Of a stretch of 64,000 nucleotides of DNA, positions 1-8,694 are shown in pieces (the first letter of the stretch is position 1; each line of letters starts with the position of its first letter). The position numbers and the translations under genes are program-made. The notes under the pieces were generated by a model. It made no database searches. It was not told where the DNA came from and saw nothing but the letters and a program-made list of their open reading frames with translations. Source of the stretch: Microseira wollei NIES-4236 (GTDB lineage: Bacteria > Cyanobacteriota > Cyanobacteriia > Cyanobacteriales > Aerosakkonemataceae); assembly GCF_020521235.1 (NCBI RefSeq), contig NZ_BLAY01000017.1, positions 1-64,000 on the forward strand. The letters are read 5' to 3'.

Positions 1-438
1 GTCTGCTGCCGTGCCCCTACCACCTACCAATGCAACCGGACATGATATTACAGCAGTTTTCCATGGGTTGCAACACAGTTATTGTTGTAGGGGCACGGCA
101 GCAATCAGCGCCCAAAACATGAAGGTTGTCTGCTGCCGTGCCCCTACCACCGATTTTGATCGTTTAGTAATATCATGTCCGTTGAATTGCCCATAATAAA
201 AAAACCTCACCGCGTCGTTGCGCCCGCCCGGTGTTCAGTTTATTTATACTCACCTACTTACGGGCAGAATGCCCACCCCACAAGAATTTCAGCTCTCTTG
301 TGGGGTGGGCGGGACGCCCGCTTTGTGTTCAGTTTATTTATACTCACCTACTTACACATCAACATATAGAGATTGTAGGGGCGGGTTTTACGAGATATCT
401 TTGCTAACGGCGCAAAGGATAAATAAACCCGCAAGGGC
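1..438. repeat. Repeat-rich intergenic stretch before the TPR-CHAT gene
   Basis: No gene is supported here. An element end GGACATGATA with flanking TTA ends near 50, and a TATCATGTCCG end begins at 171; both match the family B inverted-repeat elements found later. GTAGGGGCACGGCAGC and its complement GCTGCCGTGCCCCTAC form a hairpin at about 90-146. A 31-bp direct repeat starting GTGTTCAGTTT occupies 231-261 and 325-355. It brackets a hairpin built on GCCCACCCCACAAGA, which recurs near 14430. Short ORFs here cross these repeats and look spurious. Confidence 0.7.
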
Positions 439-3400
439 TTACTTTTGCGATTCTGCCCCCATGGGAGTCCAATCACCAGAAGGAATAAAAGACGCCCAAT
501 AATAAGGATGCTGATACTTTTCACTTCGCAACATTTCTAACTGAATCTCACGCAACGCAGAAGAACGCCCTTCATTATTCAACAAACGGCGATAATAACT
601 CACCATTAAATCCTTAGTTCCCTCATCATCAACTTTCCACAAACTAAACACTTGACTTTCTGCACCCGCTATCACAAAAGCACGCCGCAAACCAAAAACA
701 CCCTCACCATTCGCCACATCTCCCACACCCGTTTCGCAAGCAGATAACACCACTAACTTCGTACCCCATAAATTCAGTGCAGCAGCTTCCATCGCCGTTA
801 AAACACCATCTTCATCGCCACTTTTGCGGATGTTGAAACCTGCCATCGCTAAACCCGACCTCAGTAACGGGTTTTCTTGATTTCCTGCCACCCGACGACG
901 GGGTGTAACGCTAAAATCCGGTTCCACCCAAAGACTTCGACTCAATCCGGTTGACGGTGCGACTAATTCCACATCTTCTAAGAAAAAGCCGTGGGTGGCA
1001 ATGTGCAGAATCCTGGGGTTTTTGACTTGTTTGAGGGCGTTTTCTGTGGCTTGGGAACCTGTTAATTGTTGTACACCAGATAGCAGGGGTGCAATAGCTT
1101 CGGCTTCTTTGAGCGTACCGGGTAAAGCGCCGAATTGGATTTGGGCTAAATCGCTGGAACGTCGGCTATTATTACCTCGGTTGGCATTAGCGACTTGCAC
1201 CGATGGATTGCCGGGGTTACTATAATCGGGATTAGCTAAAAGGATAGGATTAGAACGACTGGCAACGGGATTTTGTAAGCGCAATAAGTCACGTCCCGAA
1301 CCGAGATAAGTAATCGCATAGTTTTCGACTAAATAGCGGTTATTTTCATCCACTAAAGCGGCGAAAGGAATTAGGTTAAGTTGGCTATCGGGAGAAATTA
1401 GAAGTGTGCGAGTATTGCCCAAACGCTGACGAATGGGTTGCATGAGTTTTTCATCGAGACTGCGGGCAATTTTTTGGATAGTGGGAGATTGAGATTGCAA
1501 AGCTTGGCGAAATTCGGCAACTGATTGGTCGATGGGTTCTGCTTCCCCTAAATCCACCCATTGAATGTTACCGTTAGCGTTGAGAATATAAGCGACATAA
1601 CGAGGGTTTCCTAATTTGAGACTTTTAGCATCACGAGGATAGTAAAAGACTAATTCGACTAAAGCAGCATTTTGAGGAATGAGTTGCTGGATTGCTTCAA
1701 TGGTTGCAGGTTGAGAAACCTTGCGGAATTCGGCTGAACGACGAGATAATTCGGCTTCCTGTTTTTCCGCTTGGGTTTTCAGGGCAGCAACTTGGTTGCG
1801 ATATTGTTCTAAGGGAAGATTTTTGGGTTTATTGAAAATCAGGGCAGCTAGTTGAGTGCGAGTGGCGGCGAGTTGGTCAAGTAACTTTTGGTTTTCTGGG
1901 GTGAGGTTTTGACGCAGAATGATGAGACTATCGGTGAGAACTTCCAGGATGCGACCTTTGCGGCGTAATACTGTGGTGAGGGCGAGGCGTGCAGCTTCCG
2001 GGTTGTTGGGTGCGTCTTTGATGTGCAGAGAGACAGTTGCGTTTGTTTTCCTAGAAAAGGTTGTCATGTAGGCACGTTTTTGAGATTCTGAGCCAATGGT
2101 GAGGTTGACAGCAAGCTGCTGTTCTTCGATATTTACACCACGAGTCAAAAATGCCACTGCACTGGTGATATCTCCTTGTGCTTGGTACAGTGTTGACAGG
2201 TTGTTGAGGGTTCTGGCAATATCGGGATGTTCTGACCCAAGCACTTTCTCCGTAATTTTCAAAGAACGTTGATAGAGAGGTAAGGCTTGACTGTAATTGC
2301 CCATTTGTTGGTATAACGTTGCCAGGTTGTTCAGCCTAGTGGCGACATCGGGATGCTCTGAACCAAGCGCTTTTTCCCCCATAACCAGAGAACGCTGGTA
2401 CAGGGGTTCAGCTTGGGCGTAGTTTCCCATATTTTGGTACAGTACAGCCAGGTTGTTGAAGCTGAGGGCTACGCTAGGATGCTCAGAGCCAAGCACTTTT
2501 TCCTTGATAGACAGAGACCTTTGAAAAAGGGGTAAAGCTTGGGCGTATTTGCCCATATCTTGGTAAAGTAGAGCTAGATTGTTGAGGCTGTTAGCCACGT
2601 TAGGATGCTCAGAACCAAGCGCTTTTTCATAGATTGCTAGAGAACGTAGAAAAAGAGGTAAAGCTTGGGCGTAGTTGCCCATATCTTGGTACAGGTTTGC
2701 CAGGTTGTTGAGGCTGCGAGCTACATCGGGATGTGCTGAACCAAATGCTTTTTCATAAATAGCTAGAGAACGTTGGAGAAGGGGTAACGCTTGGGCATAG
2801 TTTCCCTGTTTTAAGTAAAAGTTTGCCAGGTTGTTGAGGCTAGTGGCTACATCAGGATGTACTGAACCAAGAGCTTTTTCCAAGATTGCTAGAGAACGTT
2901 GAAGAAAGGGTTCAGCTTGAGCATAGTTCCCCACATCTTGGTATAGTCCTGCCAAGTTGTTGAGACTAGTAGCTACAAGAGGATGCTCAGAGCCAAGTAA
3001 TTTCTCATAAATAGCTAGAGAACGTTGAAGAAAAAGTTCAGCTTGGGCGTAGTTTCCCATCTCTCGGTACAGGTTTGCCAGGTTGTTGAGACTTTCGGCT
3101 ATATCAGGATGCGCTGAACCATGAATTTTCTCCCGCAGTGCCAGGGAACGTTGGTACAGTAGTTCGGCTTGGGAGTAGTTTCCCATCAGTTGGTACAGTA
3201 TTCCCTGGTTGTTTAAACTGGTAGCTACATGAGGATGCTCCGAGCCAAAAACTTTTTGCAAGATTGCCAGAGAACGTTGAAAAAAGGATTCGGCTTGGGT
3301 GTAATTGCCTGTATCTCGGTATAGTGTCGCCAAGTTGTTGAGGGTAGTGGCTACTTCAGGATGATCAGAGCCAAGTACTTTCACATAGATTGCAAGAGAA

Positions 3401-3858
3401 CGCTGGAAAAGGGATTCTGCTTGGGTGTAGTTGCCCATGTTTCGGTACACTTCTGCCAGGTTATTGAGGCTGATACCCACATCAGGATGTTCGGCACCTA
3501 ACATTTTTTCCCCAATAGCAAGAGCGCGTTGGTACAAAGGTAAGGCTTGAGAGTAGTTTCCCTGTTTTAGATATAAGCTAGCTAAGACGTTAAGGATTTT
3601 TGCCACATCAGCATTTTCAGTTCCCAAAGCTTTTTCAAAAATCGCTAGAATCCTTTCAGCAAGGGGAATGGCTTCTGCATATTTTCCTTGTTGGTCAAGC
3701 TGAATCACCTTTTGAGCCAGACCTATAGCTTCTATCATTTCAGCAGACTGTTCGGCTGAAGGTATTGGCATTTGAGCCAAAATCCCACCAGGAACACCCG
3801 TTACAATACCCAGTGTGGCGATCAGGGCAGTTGTCCACAGCAGCATTCTCTGGCTCAT
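439..3858 (-). CDS. Exported TPR-CHAT protease-like protein
   Basis: A 1,139-residue protein. Residues 1-29 form a signal peptide ending near ILAQ. About 13 kinesin-light-chain-type TPRs of 42 residues follow (core GNYxQAxPLxQRSLAIxEKxLG, roughly 45-600), then a helical linker and a C-terminal CHAT domain (about 790-1130). The CHAT His lies in HIATHGFF (about His956) and the Cys in LSACETGVG (about Cys1041), so the separase/caspase-like dyad is intact. CHAT domains are clan CD cysteine peptidases; TPRs probably bind partners or substrates. The gene is divergent from the caspase-like gene across 94 bp, which suggests joint regulation. The signal peptide argues for a periplasmic role rather than a cytosolic CRISPR-type one. 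Near-identical 126-bp repeat units make copy number prone to change. The substrate is unknown. Confidence 0.9.
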   Translation of the reverse strand: MSQRMLLWTTALIATLGIVTGVPGGILAQMPIPSAEQSAEMIEAIGLAQKVIQLDQQGKYAEAIPLAERILAIFEKALGTENADVAKILNVLASLYLKQGNYSQALPLYQRALAIGEKMLGAEHPDVGISLNNLAEVYRNMGNYTQAESLFQRSLAIYVKVLGSDHPEVATTLNNLATLYRDTGNYTQAESFFQRSLAILQKVFGSEHPHVATSLNNQGILYQLMGNYSQAELLYQRSLALREKIHGSAHPDIAESLNNLANLYREMGNYAQAELFLQRSLAIYEKLLGSEHPLVATSLNNLAGLYQDVGNYAQAEPFLQRSLAILEKALGSVHPDVATSLNNLANFYLKQGNYAQALPLLQRSLAIYEKAFGSAHPDVARSLNNLANLYQDMGNYAQALPLFLRSLAIYEKALGSEHPNVANSLNNLALLYQDMGKYAQALPLFQRSLSIKEKVLGSEHPSVALSFNNLAVLYQNMGNYAQAEPLYQRSLVMGEKALGSEHPDVATRLNNLATLYQQMGNYSQALPLYQRSLKITEKVLGSEHPDIARTLNNLSTLYQAQGDITSAVAFLTRGVNIEEQQLAVNLTIGSESQKRAYMTTFSRKTNATVSLHIKDAPNNPEAARLALTTVLRRKGRILEVLTDSLIILRQNLTPENQKLLDQLAATRTQLAALIFNKPKNLPLEQYRNQVAALKTQAEKQEAELSRRSAEFRKVSQPATIEAIQQLIPQNAALVELVFYYPRDAKSLKLGNPRYVAYILNANGNIQWVDLGEAEPIDQSVAEFRQALQSQSPTIQKIARSLDEKLMQPIRQRLGNTRTLLISPDSQLNLIPFAALVDENNRYLVENYAITYLGSGRDLLRLQNPVASRSNPILLANPDYSNPGNPSVQVANANRGNNSRRSSDLAQIQFGALPGTLKEAEAIAPLLSGVQQLTGSQATENALKQVKNPRILHIATHGFFLEDVELVAPSTGLSRSLWVEPDFSVTPRRRVAGNQENPLLRSGLAMAGFNIRKSGDEDGVLTAMEAAALNLWGTKLVVLSACETGVGDVANGEGVFGLRRAFVIAGAESQVFSLWKVDDEGTKDLMVSYYRRLLNNEGRSSALREIQLEMLRSEKYQHPYYWASFIPSGDWTPMGAESQK

Positions 3859-3952
3859 AATGTTTCCCTGTCGTGAGTTAGGCTATTTCTAGAAATTATT
3901 GCCTTTTAGCTGATAGTGCGCCGCTAATTCCACATATCTTAATCATGCCCCT

Positions 3953-6211
3953 ATGAAACGCCGTCACTTCTTTCAATTCGCTGCATCTACCCTCACCACT
4001 CTGGGATTAAGCCAACTCGATATTCAACGCCAAAGTTGGCGCTATGCCAAAGTGTTGGCACAAAGCACGCCTCGGAAACTGGCGCTGTTGGTGGGAATTA
4101 ACAACTATCCTGATTCACCCTTAAACGGTTGTATAACCGATGCCCACTTGCAACGAGAATTATTAATTCACCGCTTTGGTTTTAATCCCAACGATATTCT
4201 TTTAGTCACCGATGAAACGAATATTAAACCCACCCGTGCAGGCATCTTACAAGCTTTTGAAGAACACCTAATTAAACAAGCCAAACCAGGTGATGTGGTG
4301 GTTTATCATTTTTCCGGGCATGGTTCGCGAGTCTTTGACCCCGATAGCGGTGCATCTGACCAATTAAACAGTACTTTTGTGCCTATTGACCGAGAAAGTT
4401 CCCCATCTGGGGAGAAAACAATTGTCTCCGACGTGATGGGGGAAACCCTATTTTTATTAATGTCTGCCTTACCAACCGAAAATGTCGCCGTAGTTCTCGA
4501 TAGCTGTCATTCCGGTGGCGGAAAACGAGGCAATTTGACGATTCGTGCCATCATTGGCGGCTCAAAAGTTAACCCTAGCCCGATGGAACGCAGCTATCAA
4601 GACCAATGGCTTTCTCAACTGGGAAAAACCAGGGAATGGTTGAAACAAGAACGCCAAATAGGAATTGCCAAAGGTGTCGTCATTGCTTCGGCGGCGCGAA
4701 ATCAATTAGCTGCCGATACGCCTTTTGATGGCTTTTCCGCCGGAGCGTTTACTTACGTCTTAACTCAATATCTTTGGCAAACAACCTCTGATGAACCAAT
4801 TAGCAACATTCTGGCAAATGTAGCTCGCAGTACCACCCGCATTTCCACTACCCGACAAATCCCAGAATTTGAAGTTAAAAAAGATAGCAATAACGAAGCA
4901 AAACCCGCTTATTTCACCAACCATCAACTCCCCTCAGCGGAAGCAATAATTACCAAAGTAGCAGGTAAATCTGTCGAATTATGGTTGGGAGGAATTGACC
5001 CCCAATCTATCGCCGCATTTAACAAAAATGCTCTATTTTCTATTTTAGACGATCGAGGTAAGAACTTGGGAACTGTGCGATTAGACTCCCGCAATCCTAA
5101 TAATGGATTAATTGCCCAAGCAACTCTAGTCGAAACTTCCCAACCCAATGGGATTAAACCCGGTTTAATCTTGCAAGAACAAGCACGGGCAATTCCCAAC
5201 GATTTAAAGTTACGCATTGGATTGGATGAATCTTTAGGCGCAGATAAACCAACCGCATCCCAGGCACTTTCTCGCCTGACTCGCATCGAACCGATGCCTT
5301 TAGGACAAACTGAAGTGCAATATATCCTCGGTCGCATGACTGAGGCCAATTATCAAGAACTTCAACAAAAAAAAGTTGCCGATCTTCCCACCGTTGGCAG
5401 TTTGGGTTTATATGCACCCGGTTTAGATTTAATTCCCGGTTCCTTTGGTGCAGCTAATGAAAATGTTACCGCTGCGATTGAAAGATTAAAAGCAAAATTA
5501 CGCTCCTTATTAGCAGCCAGATTAGTTAAATTAACCCTAAATGCCGATTCATCCAAATTGAAAGTTTCGGCATTGATGAAAATATTAGATTCCCAATCCG
5601 GACAACCCATTGATGTGGCGGCAAGTGCCTTTACTGTTCGAGGAAGTACTAGGAATGCGTCACAAGTACCAGCTAATATTAAACCAAATACAGTTGAAAT
5701 TGAAGGGGGAATACCCAAATTACCTTTAGGAACTCGCGTGCAATTTTTAGTCGAAAATAAAGAAGATACAGACCTATATGTGAGTTTATTGGTGATTACT
5801 CCAGAAGGCGAAATGATCGTTCTATTTCCTAATACTTGGGCGGCGACAACGGACGCAGCGTTAATTAAAGCGGGAGAAACGCGACAAATTCCAGAAGCGG
5901 GAAAAGATCCGTTTAGAATTACCGTTGGTAAGCCATTTGGAACGGTAGAAGTATTGATAATTGCCAGCGCTACACCCCTGCGAGAAGCTTTGAAGAAATT
6001 GCAGGCTATTGCTACAAGTCGCGGACAACGAGGTGGGCCATTGCCTTTAGAATCCGATGCTGCTGGGGTAATTGATGATTTATTAGGCGATTTTGACAGG
6101 GGAACTCGTGGAAGTCGCAGTCTTTATGCCTCTTTTGACCCTACTGTGCGCGCAGTGAATACGGCACAGTTGGCAGCAATGTCGATTACATTTAAAGCGG
6201 TGGAAGCTTGA
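3953..6211 (+). CDS. Caspase-family (C14) peptidase with DUF4384-like domain
   Basis: A 752-residue protein. The N-terminus MKRRHFFQFA plus a hydrophobic stretch looks like an export signal of Tat-like style, though only RR is seen. The caspase p20-like fold starts near residue 42 (KLALLVGINNY). Catalytic His is in FSGHGSRV (His123) and Cys in LDSCHSGG (Cys185), both intact. A long middle region follows, then a DUF4384-like beta domain (about 575-665, motif LLVITPEGEMIVLFPN) often found in cyanobacterial orthocaspases. Such enzymes normally cut after Arg or Lys (family knowledge, not shown here). The neighbour on the other strand is a CHAT protease. The ATG at 3953 is chosen because it gives the export signal. 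Confidence 0.9.
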   Translation: MKRRHFFQFAASTLTTLGLSQLDIQRQSWRYAKVLAQSTPRKLALLVGINNYPDSPLNGCITDAHLQRELLIHRFGFNPNDILLVTDETNIKPTRAGILQAFEEHLIKQAKPGDVVVYHFSGHGSRVFDPDSGASDQLNSTFVPIDRESSPSGEKTIVSDVMGETLFLLMSALPTENVAVVLDSCHSGGGKRGNLTIRAIIGGSKVNPSPMERSYQDQWLSQLGKTREWLKQERQIGIAKGVVIASAARNQLAADTPFDGFSAGAFTYVLTQYLWQTTSDEPISNILANVARSTTRISTTRQIPEFEVKKDSNNEAKPAYFTNHQLPSAEAIITKVAGKSVELWLGGIDPQSIAAFNKNALFSILDDRGKNLGTVRLDSRNPNNGLIAQATLVETSQPNGIKPGLILQEQARAIPNDLKLRIGLDESLGADKPTASQALSRLTRIEPMPLGQTEVQYILGRMTEANYQELQQKKVADLPTVGSLGLYAPGLDLIPGSFGAANENVTAAIERLKAKLRSLLAARLVKLTLNADSSKLKVSALMKILDSQSGQPIDVAASAFTVRGSTRNASQVPANIKPNTVEIEGGIPKLPLGTRVQFLVENKEDTDLYVSLLVITPEGEMIVLFPNTWAATTDAALIKAGETRQIPEAGKDPFRITVGKPFGTVEVLIIASATPLREALKKLQAIATSRGQRGGPLPLESDAAGVIDDLLGDFDRGTRGSRSLYASFDPTVRAVNTAQLAAMSITFKAVEA

Positions 6212-6417
6212 AGCTAACCGGAAGGTGAGTTTAGCTGCTGCTTAAAACGCGCCGACAGAAATGAAGTCCGCCTGCGCGGACTGGGAGGGCGATCGAGGTT
6301 TATCCACGATTGGAGGTAGGGCAATTGGCGATCGCCCCTACAAGATTGAATTCCGTTGAATTGTATACAATCCCCAATTTGTTTTAGGACATTTCTGTTT
6401 TCATGGATGAATGGGTT

Positions 6418-6537
6418 ATACCAAATCCGCTTCCATCACCCCCGTGCAAGCCGAACGACTCGCATTCGCGGCTATACAAACTTTGACCGCCTGCGCGGTC
6501 TATAAAATAAAGGGGGTAATCCATCCGGATTTGGTAT
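6418..6537. mobile_element. MITE-like element with ATACCAAATCCG ends
   Basis: A 120-bp segment begins ATACCAAATCCG and ends CGGATTTGGTAT, a 12-bp perfect terminal inverted repeat. Its interior carries the palindrome GACCGCCTGCGCGGTC. No coding capacity. AT-rich flanks fit a Tc1/mariner-like MITE with TA target, but no empty site is available here. Confidence 0.6.
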
Positions 6538-6558
6538 TAGAGCGATTTCAGTTATAAT
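6531..6558 (+). promoter_or_regulatory. Possible promoter of the DUF433/DUF5615 pair
   Basis: TATAAT at 6553-6558 lies 16 bp after TTGGTA (6531-6536), in sigma-70-like spacing, 15 bp before the DUF433 start. The -35-like box is the right end of the MITE, so the element may have supplied half of the promoter. Confidence 0.35.
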
Positions 6559-6573
6559 AAGTTAAGGTATTGG

Positions 6574-6816
6574 ATGAAAAAGATGATCGATCGAACAGCC
6601 TTACTCAACCGAATTACTCAAACTCCTGGAAAATGCGGCGGTCGTCCTTGTATTCGCGGGATGAGAATTCGCGTAAGCGACATCTTGGAAACCTTAGCAG
6701 ATAATGTCACTCCCAGCGAAATTCTAGCCGACTTTCCCGATTTGGAACCCGAAGATATTCAAGCTTGTTTGCTATTTGCCTCTCTCCGCATTGACTTTCC
6801 CAAGATTGCAGTATGA
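6574..6816 (+). CDS. DUF433 antitoxin-like protein
   Basis: An 80-residue protein with the DUF433 signature: CGGRPCIRGMRIRVSDILE at about 22-40, and PSEILADFPDLEPEDIQACL at about 47-66. DUF433 proteins have a winged-helix-like fold and are usually the first gene of a pair with a PIN-like DUF5615 protein, where they probably act as antitoxin and autorepressor. AAGG about 7 nt upstream supports the ATG at 6574; an ATG nine bases downstream is a second option. The stop overlaps the next start by 4 nt, indicating translational coupling. Confidence 0.88.
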   Translation: MKKMIDRTALLNRITQTPGKCGGRPCIRGMRIRVSDILETLADNVTPSEILADFPDLEPEDIQACLLFASLRIDFPKIAV

Positions 6817-7244
6817 TATTCTGGCTCAATGCTCAATTGCCTCCGAGTTTGGCAACCTGGTTAACCGAATCCTTTGGAGTCAGTGCGATAACACTGAAAG
6901 ATTTAGGGTTGCGAGATGCGTCAGATGTTGAGATATTCAATGCGGCTCGTGCGAACGGTATCGGCACAGTTGTTGTCACCAAAGATCGCGATTTTATCGA
7001 TTTAGTCGTGCGCCTCGGCACTCCACCTCAAATTCTTTGGTTGACTTGCGGCAATATGACAAATCGCGATGTGCAGAGTATTTTTAGTCGTGCGTTTCCC
7101 GATGCACTGGAACTTCTGAAAGAGGAGAAAGCATTGTGGAAATTGGGAGATGATTCTTTGCTCATTATTCCCATAGGTAGCGCGATCGCTGGCGAACCTG
7201 TTCCTGTATATCTTCTGGAATTTTACGACGAGATATTAAAATAA
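6813..7244 (+). CDS. DUF5615 PIN-like toxin candidate
   Basis: A 143-residue protein that begins IFWLNAQLPPSLATWL and contains VVTKDRDFIDL (about 53-63), the acidic core expected of DUF5615 PIN-like proteins, followed by PQILWLTCGNMTNRD. The first acidic residue of many family members (LDAQLPP) is Asn here (LNAQLPP), so activity may differ. The last 40 residues, after LELLKEEKA, exceed the usual length of about 110. It overlaps the DUF433 gene by 4 nt. Inference: a VapC-like RNase toxin of a type II pair. Confidence 0.82.
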   Translation: MIFWLNAQLPPSLATWLTESFGVSAITLKDLGLRDASDVEIFNAARANGIGTVVVTKDRDFIDLVVRLGTPPQILWLTCGNMTNRDVQSIFSRAFPDALELLKEEKALWKLGDDSLLIIPIGSAIAGEPVPVYLLEFYDEILK

Positions 7245-7284
7245 TGAAGTCCGCCTGCGCGGAATGGAAGGCAATCGAGGTTTT

Positions 7285-7614
7285 TCAACCAACGGCAAAC
7301 TCAGTAAATTCTCGCTTATAAGGAGCCTGAAATGCTAAAACAATATCATTTTTTGGAACTCCGGCTGCTACTAACTCATTAGCAATTCCCACTTCTGTTC
7401 CATCTCGTTCGATCCAAATCTTGCCATCTTTAATCTGAATATAAACGATACAGCCAAAAACTCGATTCAACTCCAACCAACCTAAATTCAAGACGAGATA
7501 GCGATCGCGATCTGAATCGAAAATCAGTTGAATTTCAGTTTTCCCTTTTTTTCTAGAACCAAAGTTATCTTCGAGTATCTTTTGCACTAATTTACCGTAG
7601 TTTAATCCTTCCAT
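7285..7614 (-). CDS. xisI: XisI-like protein
   Basis: A 109-residue protein with family hallmarks IIFDSDRDRYLVLNLGWL-like core (here LIFDSDRDRYLVL), GCIVYIQIKDGKIWIERDGTE and the C-terminal GVPKNDIVLAFQAP..REFTEFAVG. XisI was named as an excision-control factor of the Anabaena fdxN element, but most copies lie outside that element and their role is unresolved. The start overlaps the end of the xisH frame just upstream by 13 nt, the normal arrangement. Since that xisH has an internal stop, this XisI may be an orphan. Confidence 0.9.
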   Translation of the reverse strand: MEGLNYGKLVQKILEDNFGSRKKGKTEIQLIFDSDRDRYLVLNLGWLELNRVFGCIVYIQIKDGKIWIERDGTEVGIANELVAAGVPKNDIVLAFQAPYKREFTEFAVG

Positions 7615-8018
7615 AAAACAATCTCCTCTTTATTGCGATCAAAAATCAATAAATTGAGTTGATGTTCGGCGATAATACGCTGGATAAAGGGACGAGAAAA
7701 AAATTCAGTATAAATATCGCTCGATATGGCTAAATACAACAAGCGATCTGGTTCAGTTTCTCTCAATGCCGATCGATAGTTGAGAGACTATCCTAAAGCC
7801 AGATGAAACTCCGTCACCGTTGAGCTTCCGATAAACGATTTAATTTCTACTGCTATTTTGCGATCGTTTTTTGTAGCGGCTATAACTTTCTCAGCCGCTA
7901 AATCTATTTTTAGATCGACATCATCAATACTAATATATAAAGGCTCGTCAGTCACGATCCAACCGTCTTTTTCTAGTGCCGATCGAACAATATTATGGTA
8001 AAAGTCTCTAGCTGACAT
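7602..8018 (-). pseudogene. xisH: xisH interrupted by an in-frame amber codon
   Basis: The first 76 residues (SARDFYHNIVRSALEKDGW onward, with the nuclease-like core AVEIKSF) end at LALG followed by TAG at 7788-7790. The intact copy at 9.7-10.3 kb has LGQCLNY at this point. In the same frame after TAG the protein continues SLNYRSALRETEPDRLLYL and on to EEIVLWKD with a stop at 7602, so the single damage is a CAG-to-TAG type change. XisH has a PD-(D/E)XK-like fold. The remainder lacks a start, so the locus is probably inactive unless the stop is suppressed. Confidence 0.88.
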
Positions 8019-8033
8019 ATAAAAACTCGATTG

Positions 8034-8285
8034 TTATAAATTGCGAATCGTTCGATTAACAAAACTCAAATAATCATCAATCTCTTCATAGCAGTCTAAT
8101 TCTTTTTCCTCGTCTGGCGTGAGTGCTGTTTCTTGCTGCTTTTCGAGTAATTCTTCAATTCGATTTTGCAACCAACTAGAGGCGCGAAAAATCAAAACAC
8201 CTTCTTCTAATTCGATTTGCACTACACCCTCTACAGGAACATTAACAGGTAGGCTGTTGAGTTTCGGAATAATTAGGGCGTTCAT
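8034..8285 (-). CDS. Small conserved hypothetical, antitoxin-like
   Basis: An 83-residue acidic protein. The N-terminus has a beta-hairpin-like stretch (VPVEGVVQIELEEGVLIFRAS), then a helix (LQNRIEELLEKQQ), then ALTPDEEKELDCYEEIDDYLSF. I recognise the general pattern as a small cyanobacterial protein found beside XisHI or toxin genes, but cannot assign a function. It is transcribed toward the broken xisH, 15 bp downstream, and probably shares its operon. Size, charge and context fit an antitoxin or regulator (inference). Confidence 0.7.
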   Translation of the reverse strand: MNALIIPKLNSLPVNVPVEGVVQIELEEGVLIFRASSWLQNRIEELLEKQQETALTPDEEKELDCYEEIDDYLSFVNRTIRNL

Positions 8286-8429
8286 TATCGATGACTTGAA
8301 CGGTTAGTTCTGATTATAACACGATCGGGCTGGTGAATGGAGTTCGTGCCGAAAGAAACGAATTCCACCTGTGCGGATTGGAAAAGCAATCGGTATTTCA
8401 CAACCCGTTTCAACGGGTTTTAGTTCTTA

Positions 8430-8456
8430 GCACCGAATTGATTCGGGTGCTTTTTT
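8430..8456 (+). terminator. Rho-independent-type hairpin
   Basis: GCACCGAAT pairs with ATTCGGGTGC (one bulged G) over a 2-nt loop and is followed by TTTTTT. On the plus strand this is a good intrinsic terminator. No plus-strand gene ends close by, so it may end read-through transcription from 7.2 kb or act as an attenuator for the gene at 8.7 kb. Confidence 0.5.
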
Positions 8457-8536
8457 GCCAGTACAATGTAGCTATTCCTCCAGTGGCGATCGCATGGATC
8501 TCAACCTCCAGAAAGAAGAATTCAGTTACGCTCATA

Positions 8537-8658
8537 CAGCGGATTGCAAGTCAGTGAGGTACAGCCTTTTGGCGCTTCGTTTGTGTAGCGGCACCCTTAA
8601 GAGTGCCGCTACACAAACGAAGCGATTTCGCTGTACTTCACTCGGCTGCAAGCCGCTG
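8537..8658. mobile_element. Family A MITE copy (TA target)
   Basis: A 122-bp nearly palindromic element with ends CAGCGGATTGC and GC(A)AGCCGCTG and interior arms GAGGTACAGCC..GTGTAGCGGCAC / GTGCCGCTACAC. TA occurs on each side (8535-8536 and 8659-8660). It matches the copies at 27192-27299 and 61586-61699. It sits directly upstream of the 8695 gene and could influence its transcript. Confidence 0.8.
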
Positions 8659-8694
8659 TATCTATGCGATCGCGCTGGAACGAGGAGATATCTT

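Larger units (their letters stand above)
6212..6573. other. Intergenic region with dispersed palindromes
   Basis: No gene is seen. It holds the short dispersed palindrome GAAGTCCGCCTGCGCGGACT near 6262, which recurs in altered form near 7245, 8355 and 9280. It also holds an inverted-repeat element at 6418-6537 and a promoter-like sequence before the DUF433 gene. Confidence 0.6.
8286..8694. other. Intergenic region with hairpins and a MITE
   Basis: No gene is supported. It contains a degenerate copy of the GAAGTCCGCC..GCGGA palindrome near 8355, hairpin ACCCGTTTCAACGGGTTTT near 8403, a terminator-like hairpin at 8430-8456 and a family A element at 8537-8658. Confidence 0.6.

Noticed and set aside
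231-355. 31-bp direct repeat as CRISPR or attachment sites
   Set aside because: Only two copies, the spacer is a palindromic hairpin repeat, and there is no cas or integrase gene.
439-3858. TPR-CHAT protein as a CRISPR-type (craspase-like) effector
   Set aside because: There is a signal peptide, no Cas gene is nearby, and the partner is an exported caspase-like protein.
7245-7614. fdxN-type excision element
   Set aside because: No recombinase or nif genes and no direct-repeat att sites are seen; xisHI alone does not define an element.
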